This document shows positions 52,729 to 61,825 of a stretch of 64,000 nucleotides of DNA, one piece after another. This DNA is from Streptosporangium roseum DSM 43021. Its GTDB lineage: Bacteria; Actinomycetota; Actinomycetes; Streptosporangiales; Streptosporangiaceae. The notes below the pieces were generated by a model that saw nothing but the letters and a program-made list of their open reading frames with translations, was not told the origin of the DNA and ran no database searches. A program made the position numbers and the translations under genes. Within the stretch, counting starts at the first letter, position 1. Each line of letters starts with the position of its first letter. The stretch spans positions 5,766,001-5,830,000 of the forward strand of contig NC_013595.1 of NCBI RefSeq assembly GCF_000024865.1, read 5' to 3'.

Positions 52729-53832
52729 GTGCGCCGTCCGCTCCGCAGCAGGCTCCGGCGGATCGCCGACGTCGCGGTCCCGCTCGTCATCGGGCTGTAT
52801 CTGACCGCCCTGGTGGTGGACAACTCGACCGGGCATGCGGCGGCGCTGACGATCTTCGGGATGCTTGCCGGCGCGGCGCAGGGCACGGCGCTGTGGTGGC
52901 GGCGCTCCCATCCGGTGCCGGTGATGGCGATCGCACTCGCCGGCGGGCTCGTCGTCCACCTCCTCGCGCCGCAGGGAATCTTCCCGTTCGCGGGCCTGGT
53001 CGCGATCGGCTCGCTGGCAGCCACCCGGCCGCCCCGCGTGTCGGTGCCCGCGCTGGCGGGGCTGCTCGGCCTCACGGCCCTGAACTTCCTCACCGCCGCC
53101 ACCGGCGACGCGCAGTTCGCGATGGCGTTTCCGGTGGTGGCCTGGGCGCTGGGCGAGGCCGTACGCAACCGGCGCGCGGCGGTCGAGGAGGCGTCACGCC
53201 GGGCGGCCGGCGAGGAACAGGCCCGGATCGCGCGCGAGCTGCACGACGTCATCGCGCACAGCGTCTCGGTCATCGTGGTGCAGGCCGCCGCCGCCGACGA
53301 CGTCTTCGACGAGCGCCCGGACCAGGCACGTGCGGCGTTGCGCTCGATCGAGTCGGCCGGCCGCGAAGCACTCGGGGAGCTGCGCCGGCTGCTGGCGGCG
53401 GTACGACCGGACGCGGACGGCGAGTCACCGCACCCGCGGCCCGGACTCGACCGCCTCGGGGAGCTCGTGGAGCCGCTGCGCGCCGCCGGTCTGAAGGTCG
53501 CGGTACGGCGGGAGGGCATCGACTCCGCCGGCCCGCTACCGGCGGGGGTGGACCTTTCCGCCTACCGGATCGCGCAGGAGGCGCTCACCAACACGTTGCG
53601 CCACGCCGGCGCCGGTCACGCGCAGGTGACCGTCCGCGCCTCCTCGGGAGTGCTGGAGCTGGAGGTCCTCGACGACGGCCGCGGTGCGGCGAGCACGGGG
53701 AACAGCGCTGGACGTGGGATCGCGGGGATGCGCGAGCGTGCCGCGATGCTCGGCGGCACGCTCGATGCCGGAACGCGGCCCGGCGGCGGGTTCCGGGTCC
53801 ACGCGCGGCTGCCGTTGCGGGAGGCGCGGTGA
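52729..53832 (+). CDS. Two-component sensor histidine kinase (NarL/LiaS-type)
   Basis: 367 residues from a GTG. Four to five membrane helices in the first 145 residues with little outside, then HisKA_3 dimerisation helix with ARELHDVIAHSVSVI (phospho-His172) and an HATPase_c domain (EALTNTLRHAG, DDGRGAASTGNSAGRGIAGMRERA). Overlaps the regulator gene by 4 bp (GTGA). Membrane-sensing type, such as cell-envelope stress sensors. Confidence 0.93.
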   Translation: MRRPLRSRLRRIADVAVPLVIGLYLTALVVDNSTGHAAALTIFGMLAGAAQGTALWWRRSHPVPVMAIALAGGLVVHLLAPQGIFPFAGLVAIGSLAATRPPRVSVPALAGLLGLTALNFLTAATGDAQFAMAFPVVAWALGEAVRNRRAAVEEASRRAAGEEQARIARELHDVIAHSVSVIVVQAAAADDVFDERPDQARAALRSIESAGREALGELRRLLAAVRPDADGESPHPRPGLDRLGELVEPLRAAGLKVAVRREGIDSAGPLPAGVDLSAYRIAQEALTNTLRHAGAGHAQVTVRASSGVLELEVLDDGRGAASTGNSAGRGIAGMRERAAMLGGTLDAGTRPGGGFRVHARLPLREAR

Positions 53833-54491
53833 GCGTCCGCGTGCTCGTGGCCGATGACCAGGCGCTGGTCCGCGGCGGCTTCCGGATGATCCTGGAGGCC
53901 AGGGCCGACCTCGAAGTGGTGGGCGAGGCCGGCGACGGCCGCGAGGCGGTGGCGCTGGTCGAGAGGTTGCGACCCGATGTGGTGCTGATGGACGTGCGGA
54001 TGCCCGACGTCGACGGCCTGGAGGCGACCCGGCGGATCGTCGCCTCCGGCAGCCCGGCCCGCGTCGTCATCTTGACCACCTACGACGTCGACGAGGCGGT
54101 GTTCGCCGCCCTGCGCGCCGGGGCGAGCGCCTTCCTGCTCAAGGACGTACGGCCCGCCGAGCTGGTGGAGGCGGTCCGGGTGGTCGCGCGCGGCGACGCG
54201 CTGCTGGCGCCGTCGGTCACCCGCAGGCTGCTCGACCGCTTCGCCTCCGTCCTGCCCGATCCCGCCGGGCCGCCGGCCGACCTCGGCCGGTTGAGCGAAC
54301 GGGAGGTCGAGGTGCTGCGGTTGGTCGCGCTCGCGCTGTCCAATGCGGAGATCGCCGAGCGCCTGGTGCTCACCGAGGCCACGGTCAAGACGCACGTGTC
54401 CGCGGTGCTGCGCAAGTTGGGTCTGCGTGACCGGGTGCAGGCCGTCGTGCTGGCCTACGATGTCGGGCTGGTACGGCCGCGCTCCATCTGA
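53829..54491 (+). CDS. Two-component response regulator (NarL/FixJ type)
   Basis: 220 residues from a GTG. Receiver domain with phospho-acceptor Asp55 (VVLMDVRMPDVDG), Asp9-Asp10 pocket and Lys in FLLKD; C-terminal LuxR helix-turn-helix LSEREVEVLRLVALALSNAEIAERLVLTEATVKTHVSAVLRKLGLRDR. Cognate partner of the kinase by overlap. Likely target: the membrane protein gene 151 bp downstream. Confidence 0.94.
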   Translation: MSVRVLVADDQALVRGGFRMILEARADLEVVGEAGDGREAVALVERLRPDVVLMDVRMPDVDGLEATRRIVASGSPARVVILTTYDVDEAVFAALRAGASAFLLKDVRPAELVEAVRVVARGDALLAPSVTRRLLDRFASVLPDPAGPPADLGRLSEREVEVLRLVALALSNAEIAERLVLTEATVKTHVSAVLRKLGLRDRVQAVVLAYDVGLVRPRSI

Positions 54492-54642
54492 GGTCGAATC
54501 CGTACGGCCACGCTCCGTCGAAAGTCGGGGACGGAGGCCACTCTCGCGCCCGATGTGGCGGTACGCCGTACGAACATAGCGTCGTCGGCATGACAATCCC
54601 CACGCATGATGACGACCGCCGGCGCGACGGGCGGGACCACTC

Positions 54643-55674
54643 GTGACTCAGATGCCGGCCCCGGTCGAGCGCCCGGGGTGGATGCGGCGGATCGCCCCCG
54701 CGATCGGACTGTTCTTCCTCGCCCCGCTGGTCGGCGAGTACCTGCTCGGCAACATTCCCGCCTCCGAGATCACGGGAGTGCTCTTCCTCGCGCCGATGTA
54801 CGGCGGCGGCGCGATCCTCATCCGTGAAGTGGTGCGGCGCACCGGGCGCGGCTGGCCGTCGATCCTGGTGCTCGGATCGGCCTACGGCCTGCTGGAGGCG
54901 GGCCTGCTCGACCAGTCACTGTTCAACCCGTCCTTCATCGAGGACCACGACTTTCAGAGCGGGGCGCCCGTCCCGGCGCTGGGCATCAGCGGTAACAACG
55001 CCCTGGCGTTCGTCGGCGGGCACGCGATCTGGAGCATCGGCGCCCCGATCGCCGTCGTCGAAGCCCTGGTGCCCCAGCGCGGCACCACCCCCTGGCTGGG
55101 CAGGTCCGGCCTGGCCGTGACCTGTGTCGTGTTCGCCCTCGGCTCGGCCGCCCTGTTCCACGGCCTGTACGAGGAGAGCGGCTTTCTGGCATCGGTGCCG
55201 CAGAGGGTCGGCACGGTCGCCGTGCTCGCGGTCTTGATCGGTGTCGCGTTCGCCATCGGACGCCGTCCCCGTCCGGCGGTGGATCGACGGGCACCGAACC
55301 CGTGGCCGGCCGGGGTGGCGGGGACCGTCGCGACCGGGCTGTTCTTCTCCCGTCCCGAGAGTTGGTGGGGCGTCGCCATGGGCCTCGGGCTGATCGCCGC
55401 GATGACAGTTGTGATCATCCGGTGGTCGCGATGTGACGGCTGGGGCGCGGCGCACCGGCTCGCGCTGGCGGGCGGTGCGCTGCTGACCTACTGCTGGGGC
55501 GGCTTCGTTCTGTTGTCTCTCATGGACGCCGCGAGCACCGTCAACCTGGTCGGCCAGACACTCCTCGTCCTCGGCGCAGTCGCCCTGCTCCTCACCGCAG
55601 GCCGCGCCGTCCGCAAGAACGACCCTCGGCACCGCCTCGTCCCCGACGACCGGTCAGTCCGTCCCGGCATGTGA
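54643..55674 (+). CDS. Polytopic membrane protein of unknown function
   Basis: 343 residues from a GTG, about eight to nine hydrophobic helices. Start APAIGLFFLAPLVGEYLLGNIP and SAYGLLEAGLLDQSLFNPSF are characteristic of an unnamed actinomycete family resembling CAAX-protease-like or ABC-2-type membrane proteins, but no CAAX active-site motif is seen. It follows the two-component genes and could be their output. Its 3' end overlaps the truncated ROK gene by 21 bp on the opposite strand, a sign of a recent deletion there. Confidence 0.75.
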   Translation: MTQMPAPVERPGWMRRIAPAIGLFFLAPLVGEYLLGNIPASEITGVLFLAPMYGGGAILIREVVRRTGRGWPSILVLGSAYGLLEAGLLDQSLFNPSFIEDHDFQSGAPVPALGISGNNALAFVGGHAIWSIGAPIAVVEALVPQRGTTPWLGRSGLAVTCVVFALGSAALFHGLYEESGFLASVPQRVGTVAVLAVLIGVAFAIGRRPRPAVDRRAPNPWPAGVAGTVATGLFFSRPESWWGVAMGLGLIAAMTVVIIRWSRCDGWGAAHRLALAGGALLTYCWGGFVLLSLMDAASTVNLVGQTLLVLGAVALLLTAGRAVRKNDPRHRLVPDDRSVRPGM

Positions 55675-55851
55675 CGTCAGGCCCGCGCGCATGACGTTGC
55701 CGGTGATCCTGGAGATCACCTGCGCCGGTGTCTCCTCCGTCGGACGGGAGCCCGGCAGCGCCACCTCGGCGCGAGCCCGGATCTCACCGCCGGCGCCGAT
55801 CGCCGCCGCGGCGAACTTGGTGCCGCCGATGTCGACGGCCAGGACGGTCAC
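55654..55851 (-). pseudogene. Truncated ROK-family sugar kinase (N-terminal stub)
   Basis: 65 codons from a GTG in a GTGA overlap with the mannosidase. The first 35 residues (MTVLAVDIGGTKFAAAAIGAGGEIRARAEVALPGS) are a ROK N-terminus with the DIGGTK phosphate loop; the next 30 residues are unrelated to ROK. ROK kinases are about 300 residues, so over 85% is missing. The deletion joins this gene to sequence overlapping the facing membrane-protein gene. No kinase activity is possible. Confidence 0.75.
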
Positions 55852-58247
55852 GGCCGTACCTCGTTGACGCAGCGCAGCACGGGGCTGCTGACGAGGGCCG
55901 CCGGGTCGAGCTGTCGCCGGGTGGCGACGTGGAAGACGGCGCTCTCACCGGGGAGCAGGGTCAGCAGCATGTCGTCGACCCAGGCCTCCGGGTCGAGGCG
56001 GTCGGGGAACAGCGCCAGGTCGCGCAGGAGGGCACGGGCGGTCACGGTGACCCGGTAGCCGCCTTCGACCACCTCGGCGTGCGCGTCGTGGACGGCCTCG
56101 GGGAAGACGACCCGGGTGTCCTCGGCGAAGAAGGAAACGGTGCGCTGATCGCCGAGCCGGGCCACGAGCAGTTCGGAGGCCGGGTCCGCGGGGACGGCCA
56201 CCGAGGCCGGGAGCGGGATCCTCGCCACCGAGCGGGGCGCCACCTCGACGGCGGTCCTCTCCTTGGCCAGGAGCTCCCCGCCCAGGCCCAGGCGGAGCAG
56301 CTCCAGCTCGCCCGCCCACGGCTCCGGGCCGTCGTTGACCACGGCCACGGCGCCGTCCTGGACGGTGAGGAGCCGGTCGGCGTAGACGCGGCGCAGCGCG
56401 TACCACAAGGGCTTGCGCCGTCCCCGCCCGTCGACGGCCGACCAGGAGGTGACCGGCCAGCAGTCGTTGAGCTGCCAGACGATCGTGCCCGCGCAGTGGG
56501 GGGCCAGGGAGCGGAAGCGCTCGATGCCGAAGGCCACCGCCCTGGCCTGGTTGAGCTGGGTCAGGTAGTGCCAGTCGTCGAAGCCCGCGGGCTGGGGCAG
56601 GTGCTCGCCCAGGCCGCGCAGCAGCTTGACGTTGCCGTCGGCGGCCTTCTGGTGGTGCAGTACGAGGGGCGCGTCGGCGGCCAGCTCGCCGCTGACGGCG
56701 CCGCGCAGCGTGGCGTGGGCGGGCGGGCCCTGGAAGCCGAACTCGGCGACGAAGCGGGGACGGTAGGCGCCGTAGCGGGTGTAGTCCTCGCGGTTCCACA
56801 CGTCCCAGATGTGGACGGTGCCGCGCGCGGGGTCGTTGGGCGCCAGGTCGGGGTGGCCCGAGTAGGGGCTGCCCGGCCAGTACGGGCGGGTGGGGTCGAG
56901 CTCGGCGACGACGCGGGGCAGCAGGTCGTAGTAGAAGCCCGCGCCCCAGGTGCGTCCGTCCAGCTCCGCCTGCCAGCCCCAGTCGGCGTGGCCCTCGATG
57001 TTCTCGTTGTTGCCGCACCACAGCACCAGCGAGGGATGCCAGGACAGGCGGGTGACGTTCTCGCGCGCCTCGGCCGCCACCTCGGCGGCGAAGGGCTCCT
57101 CCTCGGGGTAGGCGGCGCAGGCGAACGGGAAATCCTGCCAGATGAGCAGGCCGAGCTCGTCGGCCAGGTCGTAGAAGTCCTCGCTCTCGTACAGGCCGCC
57201 GCCCCAGACCCGCAGCAGGTTGACGTTCGCGCCGGCTGCCTGGCCGAAGCGCCCGGCCAGCCGCTCACGGGTGACGCGGGCCGGGAAGCAGTCGTCGGGG
57301 ATCCAGTTGGCGCCGCGCACGAACACCGGCACGCCGTTGACGACCACGGTGAACCCCTCGCCGGTCCGGTCGAGGCGCACGTCGCGGAAACCGATCCGCC
57401 CCGTCCACGTCTCCTCGGGCGTCCCCTGCCCCGTCCCGTCACCGAGGCGTACGGCCAGCTCGTAGCGGTCCTGCGCGCCGTACCCGCGCGGCCACCACAG
57501 CCGCGGCTCGGGCACGGTGAGGGTGAGCACGGCCTCGCGCTCACCGGGGGCCAGCTCCGTTTCCGCGGAGACCCCGGCCACCTCCGCGGTCAGCGTGAGG
57601 GGCACGTCGGTGGCCCGCTCGACCGTGACGTGCACCTCGACCCGCCCGTCCCCGCCCACCGACGGCCGCACCGACGCCGGCCGGGCCCCGCTCCAGCTCT
57701 CCAGGCCGATGGGCCGCCAGATGCCGGAGGTGACCAGCGTCGGCCCCCAGTCCCAGCCGAAGTTGCAGGCCATCTTGCGGATGAACGGGTACGGCTCGCC
57801 GTAGGCCCCCGGGCGGTCGCCCAGCACGGCCCGCTGCGACTCGGCGTAGGCGTAGGGGGAGTCGAAGAGCACGGTGAGGGTGTTGTCACCCTCACGCAGC
57901 AGGTGCCGTACGGCGAAGCGGTAGGAGCGGTGCTGGTTGGCGGTGGTGGCGACCTGGACGCCGTTGAGGATGACCGTGGCGACGGTGTCGAGCCCCTCGC
58001 AGACCAGGTCGGTGCGGTCGTGCCCGTCGGCGGTCCACGTGAAGGCGGTGGCGTAGGACCAGCGGGTACGGCCGATCCAGGTGAGCCGGTTCTCGTTGTC
58101 GTCCAGGTAGGGGTCCTCGATGAGGCCGGCGGCCAGCAGGTCGGTGTGCACGCAGCCGGGCACGGTGGCGGCCACGCCCGCGATCCGGACGTCCTCCGAG
58201 ACGGCCGTGAGGGTCCAGCCGTCGTGCAGCGGACGGTAGGTGCTCAA
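55848..58247 (-). CDS. Beta-mannosidase, glycoside hydrolase family 2
   Basis: 799 residues. Sugar-binding N-terminal domain (LHDGWTL...GCVHTDLLAAGLIEDPYLDDNE), immunoglobulin-like domain, and TIM barrel with acid/base Glu415 in WCGNNEN and nucleophile Glu502 in FVAEFGFQ, typical of bacterial beta-mannosidases. No signal peptide, so it works on imported mannosides in the cytosol. It reads intact, although all its likely partner genes except one permease are damaged. 41 bp lie between it and the permease gene upstream. Confidence 0.93.
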   Translation of the reverse strand: MSTYRPLHDGWTLTAVSEDVRIAGVAATVPGCVHTDLLAAGLIEDPYLDDNENRLTWIGRTRWSYATAFTWTADGHDRTDLVCEGLDTVATVILNGVQVATTANQHRSYRFAVRHLLREGDNTLTVLFDSPYAYAESQRAVLGDRPGAYGEPYPFIRKMACNFGWDWGPTLVTSGIWRPIGLESWSGARPASVRPSVGGDGRVEVHVTVERATDVPLTLTAEVAGVSAETELAPGEREAVLTLTVPEPRLWWPRGYGAQDRYELAVRLGDGTGQGTPEETWTGRIGFRDVRLDRTGEGFTVVVNGVPVFVRGANWIPDDCFPARVTRERLAGRFGQAAGANVNLLRVWGGGLYESEDFYDLADELGLLIWQDFPFACAAYPEEEPFAAEVAAEARENVTRLSWHPSLVLWCGNNENIEGHADWGWQAELDGRTWGAGFYYDLLPRVVAELDPTRPYWPGSPYSGHPDLAPNDPARGTVHIWDVWNREDYTRYGAYRPRFVAEFGFQGPPAHATLRGAVSGELAADAPLVLHHQKAADGNVKLLRGLGEHLPQPAGFDDWHYLTQLNQARAVAFGIERFRSLAPHCAGTIVWQLNDCWPVTSWSAVDGRGRRKPLWYALRRVYADRLLTVQDGAVAVVNDGPEPWAGELELLRLGLGGELLAKERTAVEVAPRSVARIPLPASVAVPADPASELLVARLGDQRTVSFFAEDTRVVFPEAVHDAHAEVVEGGYRVTVTARALLRDLALFPDRLDPEAWVDDMLLTLLPGESAVFHVATRRQLDPAALVSSPVLRCVNEVRP

Positions 58248-58288
58248 GTGGTTCTCCTTGGTGAAGGGGGGTCCGGCCCCGGGCGAGG

Positions 58289-59248
58289 TCAGCCCTTGAG
58301 ACCGGACATGGCGATGCCGCCGGTGAAGTGCTTCTGGAACAGCAGGAAGAAGACGACCGTCGGCAGCGAGGCGAGCAGCGACGCGGCCATGATCACGCCC
58401 ATGTGCTGGGCCCCGGTGAAGGCCGAGTTGAGCCGGGCCAGCGCGACGGGAAGGTTGGCCATCCGGTCACTCTCCACGATGATCAGCGGCCAGAGGAAGT
58501 TGTTCCACTCGTTGAGCATCACGAAGATCGACATCGCGGCGAGCGCGGGTCGCAGCAGCGGCATGACGACCTGCCACCAGATACGCCACTCCCCCGCGCC
58601 GTCGATCCTGGCCGCCTCGATGAGGTCGTTCGGGATCGACCGCAGGTACTGCACGAGGAAGAAGACGACGAACGCCTTGGGGATCGCCGGGACGATGTAG
58701 CCGAGGTAGCTGTCGATCCAGCCGAGGTTGCGCACGACCAGGTAGTTGGGGATCAGCGTGGTCTGCCAGGGGATCATCATCGAGCCGAGGATCATCAGGA
58801 AGATCACCCTGCGGCCCCTGATGTCGTGCTTGGTGATCACGTAGGCGGCCAGGGAGGCAGCCAGCAGGGCCAGGACGGTGACCGCCGCGGCGATGACGAC
58901 GCTGTTGATCGCGAACCGCCAGAACCTGAGGTCCACCTCGGTGAAACGCTGGAACAGACCGGCGACGTGGCCGGGGGTGTCGGCGTCGGGCCGCCACGCC
59001 GGATCGCTGTAGCCGACGGTCGTCGGGCCTTCCGGGACGAACGACGGCGGGTTCCGGGTGATCTCCGACACCGGTTTGAAGGCGGTGATCACCATCCAGT
59101 AGAACGGCACGATCATGGTGATCGCCAGCAGATGGAGCGGCGTCTTCGCCCACCCGGACCAGGACGTGGACCGGCGAGGACGGCCGTGGACGCCGCCGCG
59201 GCGCGCGGAGGTGGCCACGCGCGAGACGGGTCCGGTCTCGACGGCCAT
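58289..59248 (-). CDS. Sugar ABC transporter permease, MalG type
   Basis: 319 residues, six helices, EAA loop IEAARIDGAGEWRIWWQVVMPLLRPALA, and the C-terminal GGIAMSGLKG of MalG-type proteins. ATG overlaps the stop of the partner permease by one base (TGATG). Apparently intact, but its partner has lost helices, so the importer probably does not work. Confidence 0.9.
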   Translation of the reverse strand: MAVETGPVSRVATSARRGGVHGRPRRSTSWSGWAKTPLHLLAITMIVPFYWMVITAFKPVSEITRNPPSFVPEGPTTVGYSDPAWRPDADTPGHVAGLFQRFTEVDLRFWRFAINSVVIAAAVTVLALLAASLAAYVITKHDIRGRRVIFLMILGSMMIPWQTTLIPNYLVVRNLGWIDSYLGYIVPAIPKAFVVFFLVQYLRSIPNDLIEAARIDGAGEWRIWWQVVMPLLRPALAAMSIFVMLNEWNNFLWPLIIVESDRMANLPVALARLNSAFTGAQHMGVIMAASLLASLPTVVFFLLFQKHFTGGIAMSGLKG

Positions 59249-59943
59249 CACAGCTCCCTGGTGGCGCGGCCGACGCGCAGCTGCACCATGCTGATGACGA
59301 AAATGATCAGGAAGAGCGCCCAGGCGATCGCGGAGGCGTAGCCGAGCTGGAACTTGGTGAAGCCCATGTCGTAGAGGTAGGGCACGATCATGAGGCCGGA
59401 GTCGAGCACTCCGCCCACGCTGCTGACCTGGCGGAAGACGATGTAGACCGCTTCGAAGACCTGGAAGGCGGCGATCATCGTGGTGACGACCACGTAGGTG
59501 GTGACCGGGCGCAGCAGCGGCAGGGTGATGCCCCTGAACTGCTTCCAGGTGGTGGCGCCGTCGATCCTGGCCGCCTCGTAGTACTCCTCCGGAATGGTGT
59601 GGATCCCGGCGACGAAGATGACCATCGCGTACCCCATGCCGGACCAGGTGGCCATCAGCACCATGATCGGAATGGTAAGCCCGGGGGTGGCCAGCCAGGC
59701 CACCGGATCGCCGCCGGCCCAGCCGAGCACGGTGTTGGCCAGGCCGGCGAACTCGGGCGGCGTGACACCGTTGAACGTGGGGAGGCTGAGATAGAGGGAG
59801 TTGAGCAAGGGCCAGATCACGAAGCCCGCGAACAAGGTCAGAAACGGCAGGAGCATCACGTAGGACGTCATGTTCCGCCGCACACGCCGGGCGCCGGCAC
59901 CGGAGTGAGGCCCTTCGCGGCGGCCGACGGCAGCGGTGGCCAT
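59248..59943 (-). pseudogene. Sugar ABC transporter permease, MalF type, with internal deletion
   Basis: 231 residues against about 290-310 in the family. The N-terminal helix (YVMLLPFLTLFAGFVIWPLLNSLYLS) and FNGVTPPEFAGLAN are followed at about residue 70 (59734) directly by TVLGWAGGDPVAWL, which normally lies some 75-90 residues further on; the NT-L-FT helix and following two helices are absent. Downstream, the EAA loop (EEYYEAARIDGATTWKQFRGITLPLLRP) and last helices are normal. The reading frame is preserved, so a shortened protein could still be made; loss of function is inferred from topology. Confidence 0.75.
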
Positions 59944-60015
59944 CGTGTTCCCCTTTCGGTGAGGACCGGACCGGCCGCGTCGGAGGGCGCGACCAGCCGG
60001 AGGCGAGGTTGGGGA

Positions 60016-60301
60016 TCAGCCGGCGTTCTGCTCCATGATCTTGGCGGCGGCGTCGAGAGCGGGCTTGGCCTCCGACTTGCCGTAGATGACCTCCTGCAGC
60101 TTCTTGGTCACCTCGGCCTGGCTGGTCTCCCAGCCGGGGCAGCTGGGAGGGCCGTACCCGGCGGCGAACGCGGCCTTGATCGCCTCGATCTGGTCGGGGG
60201 TGACGGGCAGGTTGCCGATGTTGTCGGTCAGGGGCGAGATCCACAGCACGCCGCGCGTCGCGGCGGCATCGGTGATGACCTTGACCGCCTCGGGGGTGTA
60301 G
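60016..60301 (-). pseudogene. Sugar-binding protein stub, cut by an insertion sequence
   Basis: The last 95 codons of an extracellular solute-binding protein (YTPEAVKVITDAAATRGVLW...PSCPGWETSQAEVTKKLQEVIYGKSEAKPALDAAAKIMEQNAG). Its frame runs into the end of the insertion sequence at 60302; signal peptide and most of the protein are missing, and the 5' part is not found on the other side of the element. It was the binding protein of the mannoside importer encoded downstream on the same strand. Confidence 0.75.
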
Positions 60302-61741
60302 CAGGGCCCCGGCAAGTTTGTGATTTGGTCGGTGTGATCACTTCGGTCCGAGGTTGAACAGGTCGAGGACGCGCTGGTGGTCGTAGCCGTGCTCGCGGCG
60401 GGCGTGGGCGATATTGACATGGCCCGCTCGGCGTAGGGTGCCGGTGGCGAGGTTGCGGAAAGCGGCCAGGGCGCGGGGCAAGGTGGCGGTCCGTGCTTGG
60501 CAGGCGTCCTCGGCGAAGGTGACATCGCGGACGTGATGGACGCCGTTTTCGATGGCTTTCCAGTGGCCGCGGACGTAGGCGGCGAGGTGGGCCGGTCCGG
60601 CCTGCCGCGCGGTCAGGTCGGTGATGCCATAGCAGACCTCCTTGCTGTGCCGTATGCCATCCAGGCCGCCGCGGTGGCGCAGGACACGGAAGACCTGAGC
60701 GGCATAGGGGAAATCGATGCCGTCGGCCGGGGCTGTGCGAAGGATGCGGTACTCGGTACGGCCGTGCCCGCGGTGGGTCTCGCGGTGGGTGACGGCGGCG
60801 AAGTCGGTGTCGGTACCGGTCAGCGCGGTGATGGCGGTGGCGTGCAGGGTGGGCTGGTTGGCTTTGACGATCATGACGTAGTGCGCGTGATGCTCCTCGA
60901 TCAGTAGTCGTGCCGAGGCGCGCTGGGTGTCCAGGGCGCCGATCTCGCTGCTTTTGGCGGGGATCTGGCGTTGGGCGTGGACGGTGGCGTCAAGGTGGGC
61001 GGCCAGGCTGATCAGGTGAACGCGGCCGCCGTCGGGGTGGCGGGCGCCTTTGAGGCGTTTGCCGTCGACGGCGTAGGCCGGCAGCAGGCCCGGTGCCGGG
61101 GTGGGAGATCGGTGGGCGGCGCGGCGGGCTTCGCGCTCGGTGCGCCGGCTTGCCGGTGCCGGGAGGCGGTCGTGTGTTTCGGCGGCGGGCAACCCGGGTG
61201 GCCGGTTGAGGAAGGTCGTCAGGCAGGCGTCGAGTTCGTCGCCGTCCAAGGCGGCCAGGACGCGGCGGATGGTGCGTTCGCTGGGCGGCCGGTGCAGGCC
61301 GGTGAACGGGTCGCGCCAGATGTGCAGGTCGGCCAGGATGTGCTGGGGGGCGTTGTCGGCCCACTGTTCGATCGCGGTCAGGCAGTCGCCGCCCACCGCC
61401 ACGGTGGCGCATGCCACGATCGCCAGGATCGAGGCCAGGCAGTGGCGCCGTCCTCGTGTTGAGCGCGGGTCGGAAATCAGGGTGAACCGGTCGATGAGGT
61501 CCAACCGGGCGGAAGAATCGGTGTTCGTTTGCCCAATCTGCTCGCGGCCGACAGCGTTGATCAGCGATGATGGCGCGACAGGCACGGTTTCCTCATTCGA
61601 TCAGGCGGCTTTAGACACCTCTGATCTTCGGGAACCGTGCCTTTTGGTCGTTGCGGGCTTGGCGTTTCCTTACCTGTCCTGCCTATGCCGATGGACCACT
61701 ACGAACGAACCCGTTCAAAACATCAACTCGCCGGGGCCCTG
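60302..61741 (-). mobile_element. ISAs1-like insertion sequence, 1,440 bp, imperfect terminal inverted repeats
   Basis: The left end (60302) reads CAGGGCCCCGGCAAGTTTG and the right end read inward from 61741 reads CAGGGCCCCGGCGAGTTGA; about 21 of the first 26 positions agree. Between them lies one transposase gene. The flanks (GGGGGTGTAG left, AGCGAAGACC right) show no target duplication, and the flanks are unrelated (binding-protein gene versus IS630 remnant), so a deletion or recombination between copies took place after insertion. Confidence 0.8.
60338..61585 (-). CDS. ISAs1-family transposase (DDE)
   Basis: 415 residues. N-terminal helper region DPRSTRGRRHCLASILAIVACATVAVGGDCLTAIEQWADN and catalytic parts with AVDGKRLKGA (first Asp), HYVMIVKANQPTLHA and HSKEVCYGITDL (last Glu region), the standard ISAs1/H-repeat-associated pattern. 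Full length without stops or shifts, so probably active. Start ATG at 61585. Confidence 0.9.
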   Translation of the reverse strand: MPVAPSSLINAVGREQIGQTNTDSSARLDLIDRFTLISDPRSTRGRRHCLASILAIVACATVAVGGDCLTAIEQWADNAPQHILADLHIWRDPFTGLHRPPSERTIRRVLAALDGDELDACLTTFLNRPPGLPAAETHDRLPAPASRRTEREARRAAHRSPTPAPGLLPAYAVDGKRLKGARHPDGGRVHLISLAAHLDATVHAQRQIPAKSSEIGALDTQRASARLLIEEHHAHYVMIVKANQPTLHATAITALTGTDTDFAAVTHRETHRGHGRTEYRILRTAPADGIDFPYAAQVFRVLRHRGGLDGIRHSKEVCYGITDLTARQAGPAHLAAYVRGHWKAIENGVHHVRDVTFAEDACQARTATLPRALAAFRNLATGTLRRAGHVNIAHARREHGYDHQRVLDLFNLGPK

Positions 61742-61825
61742 AGCGAAGACCAAGTCCGTGATGTGATCCACAACTTCAACCCCGACGGATTCGACTCGCT
61801 CTACCCCAAATACAACGGTGGCCGG
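61742..61825 (+). pseudogene. IS630-family transposase remnant
   Basis: 28 codons reading SEDQVRDVIHNFNPDGFD and then SLYPKYNGGR: the N-terminal segment of IS630-type transposases (compare RVRDVIHNFNADGFDSLYPKYRGGRP). It begins directly at the ISAs1-like right end and stops where the small-secreted-protein repeat starts, with an 11-bp overlap ACGGTGGCCGG-like segment at the junction. Confidence 0.7.

Noticed and set aside
50664..53519. 951-codon minus-strand frame across the GH5 and histidine kinase genes
   Set aside because: It covers two well-supported opposite-strand genes and has no recognisable domain.
55728..58700. 990-codon plus-strand frame opposite the beta-mannosidase
   Set aside because: Shadow of the GH2 gene, whose catalytic motifs WCGNNEN and FVAEFGFQ are intact.
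60302..61741. CRISPR, tRNA-linked integration or phage attachment site near the mobile region
   Set aside because: No spaced repeats, tRNA cloverleaf, integrase or att-like duplication could be found.
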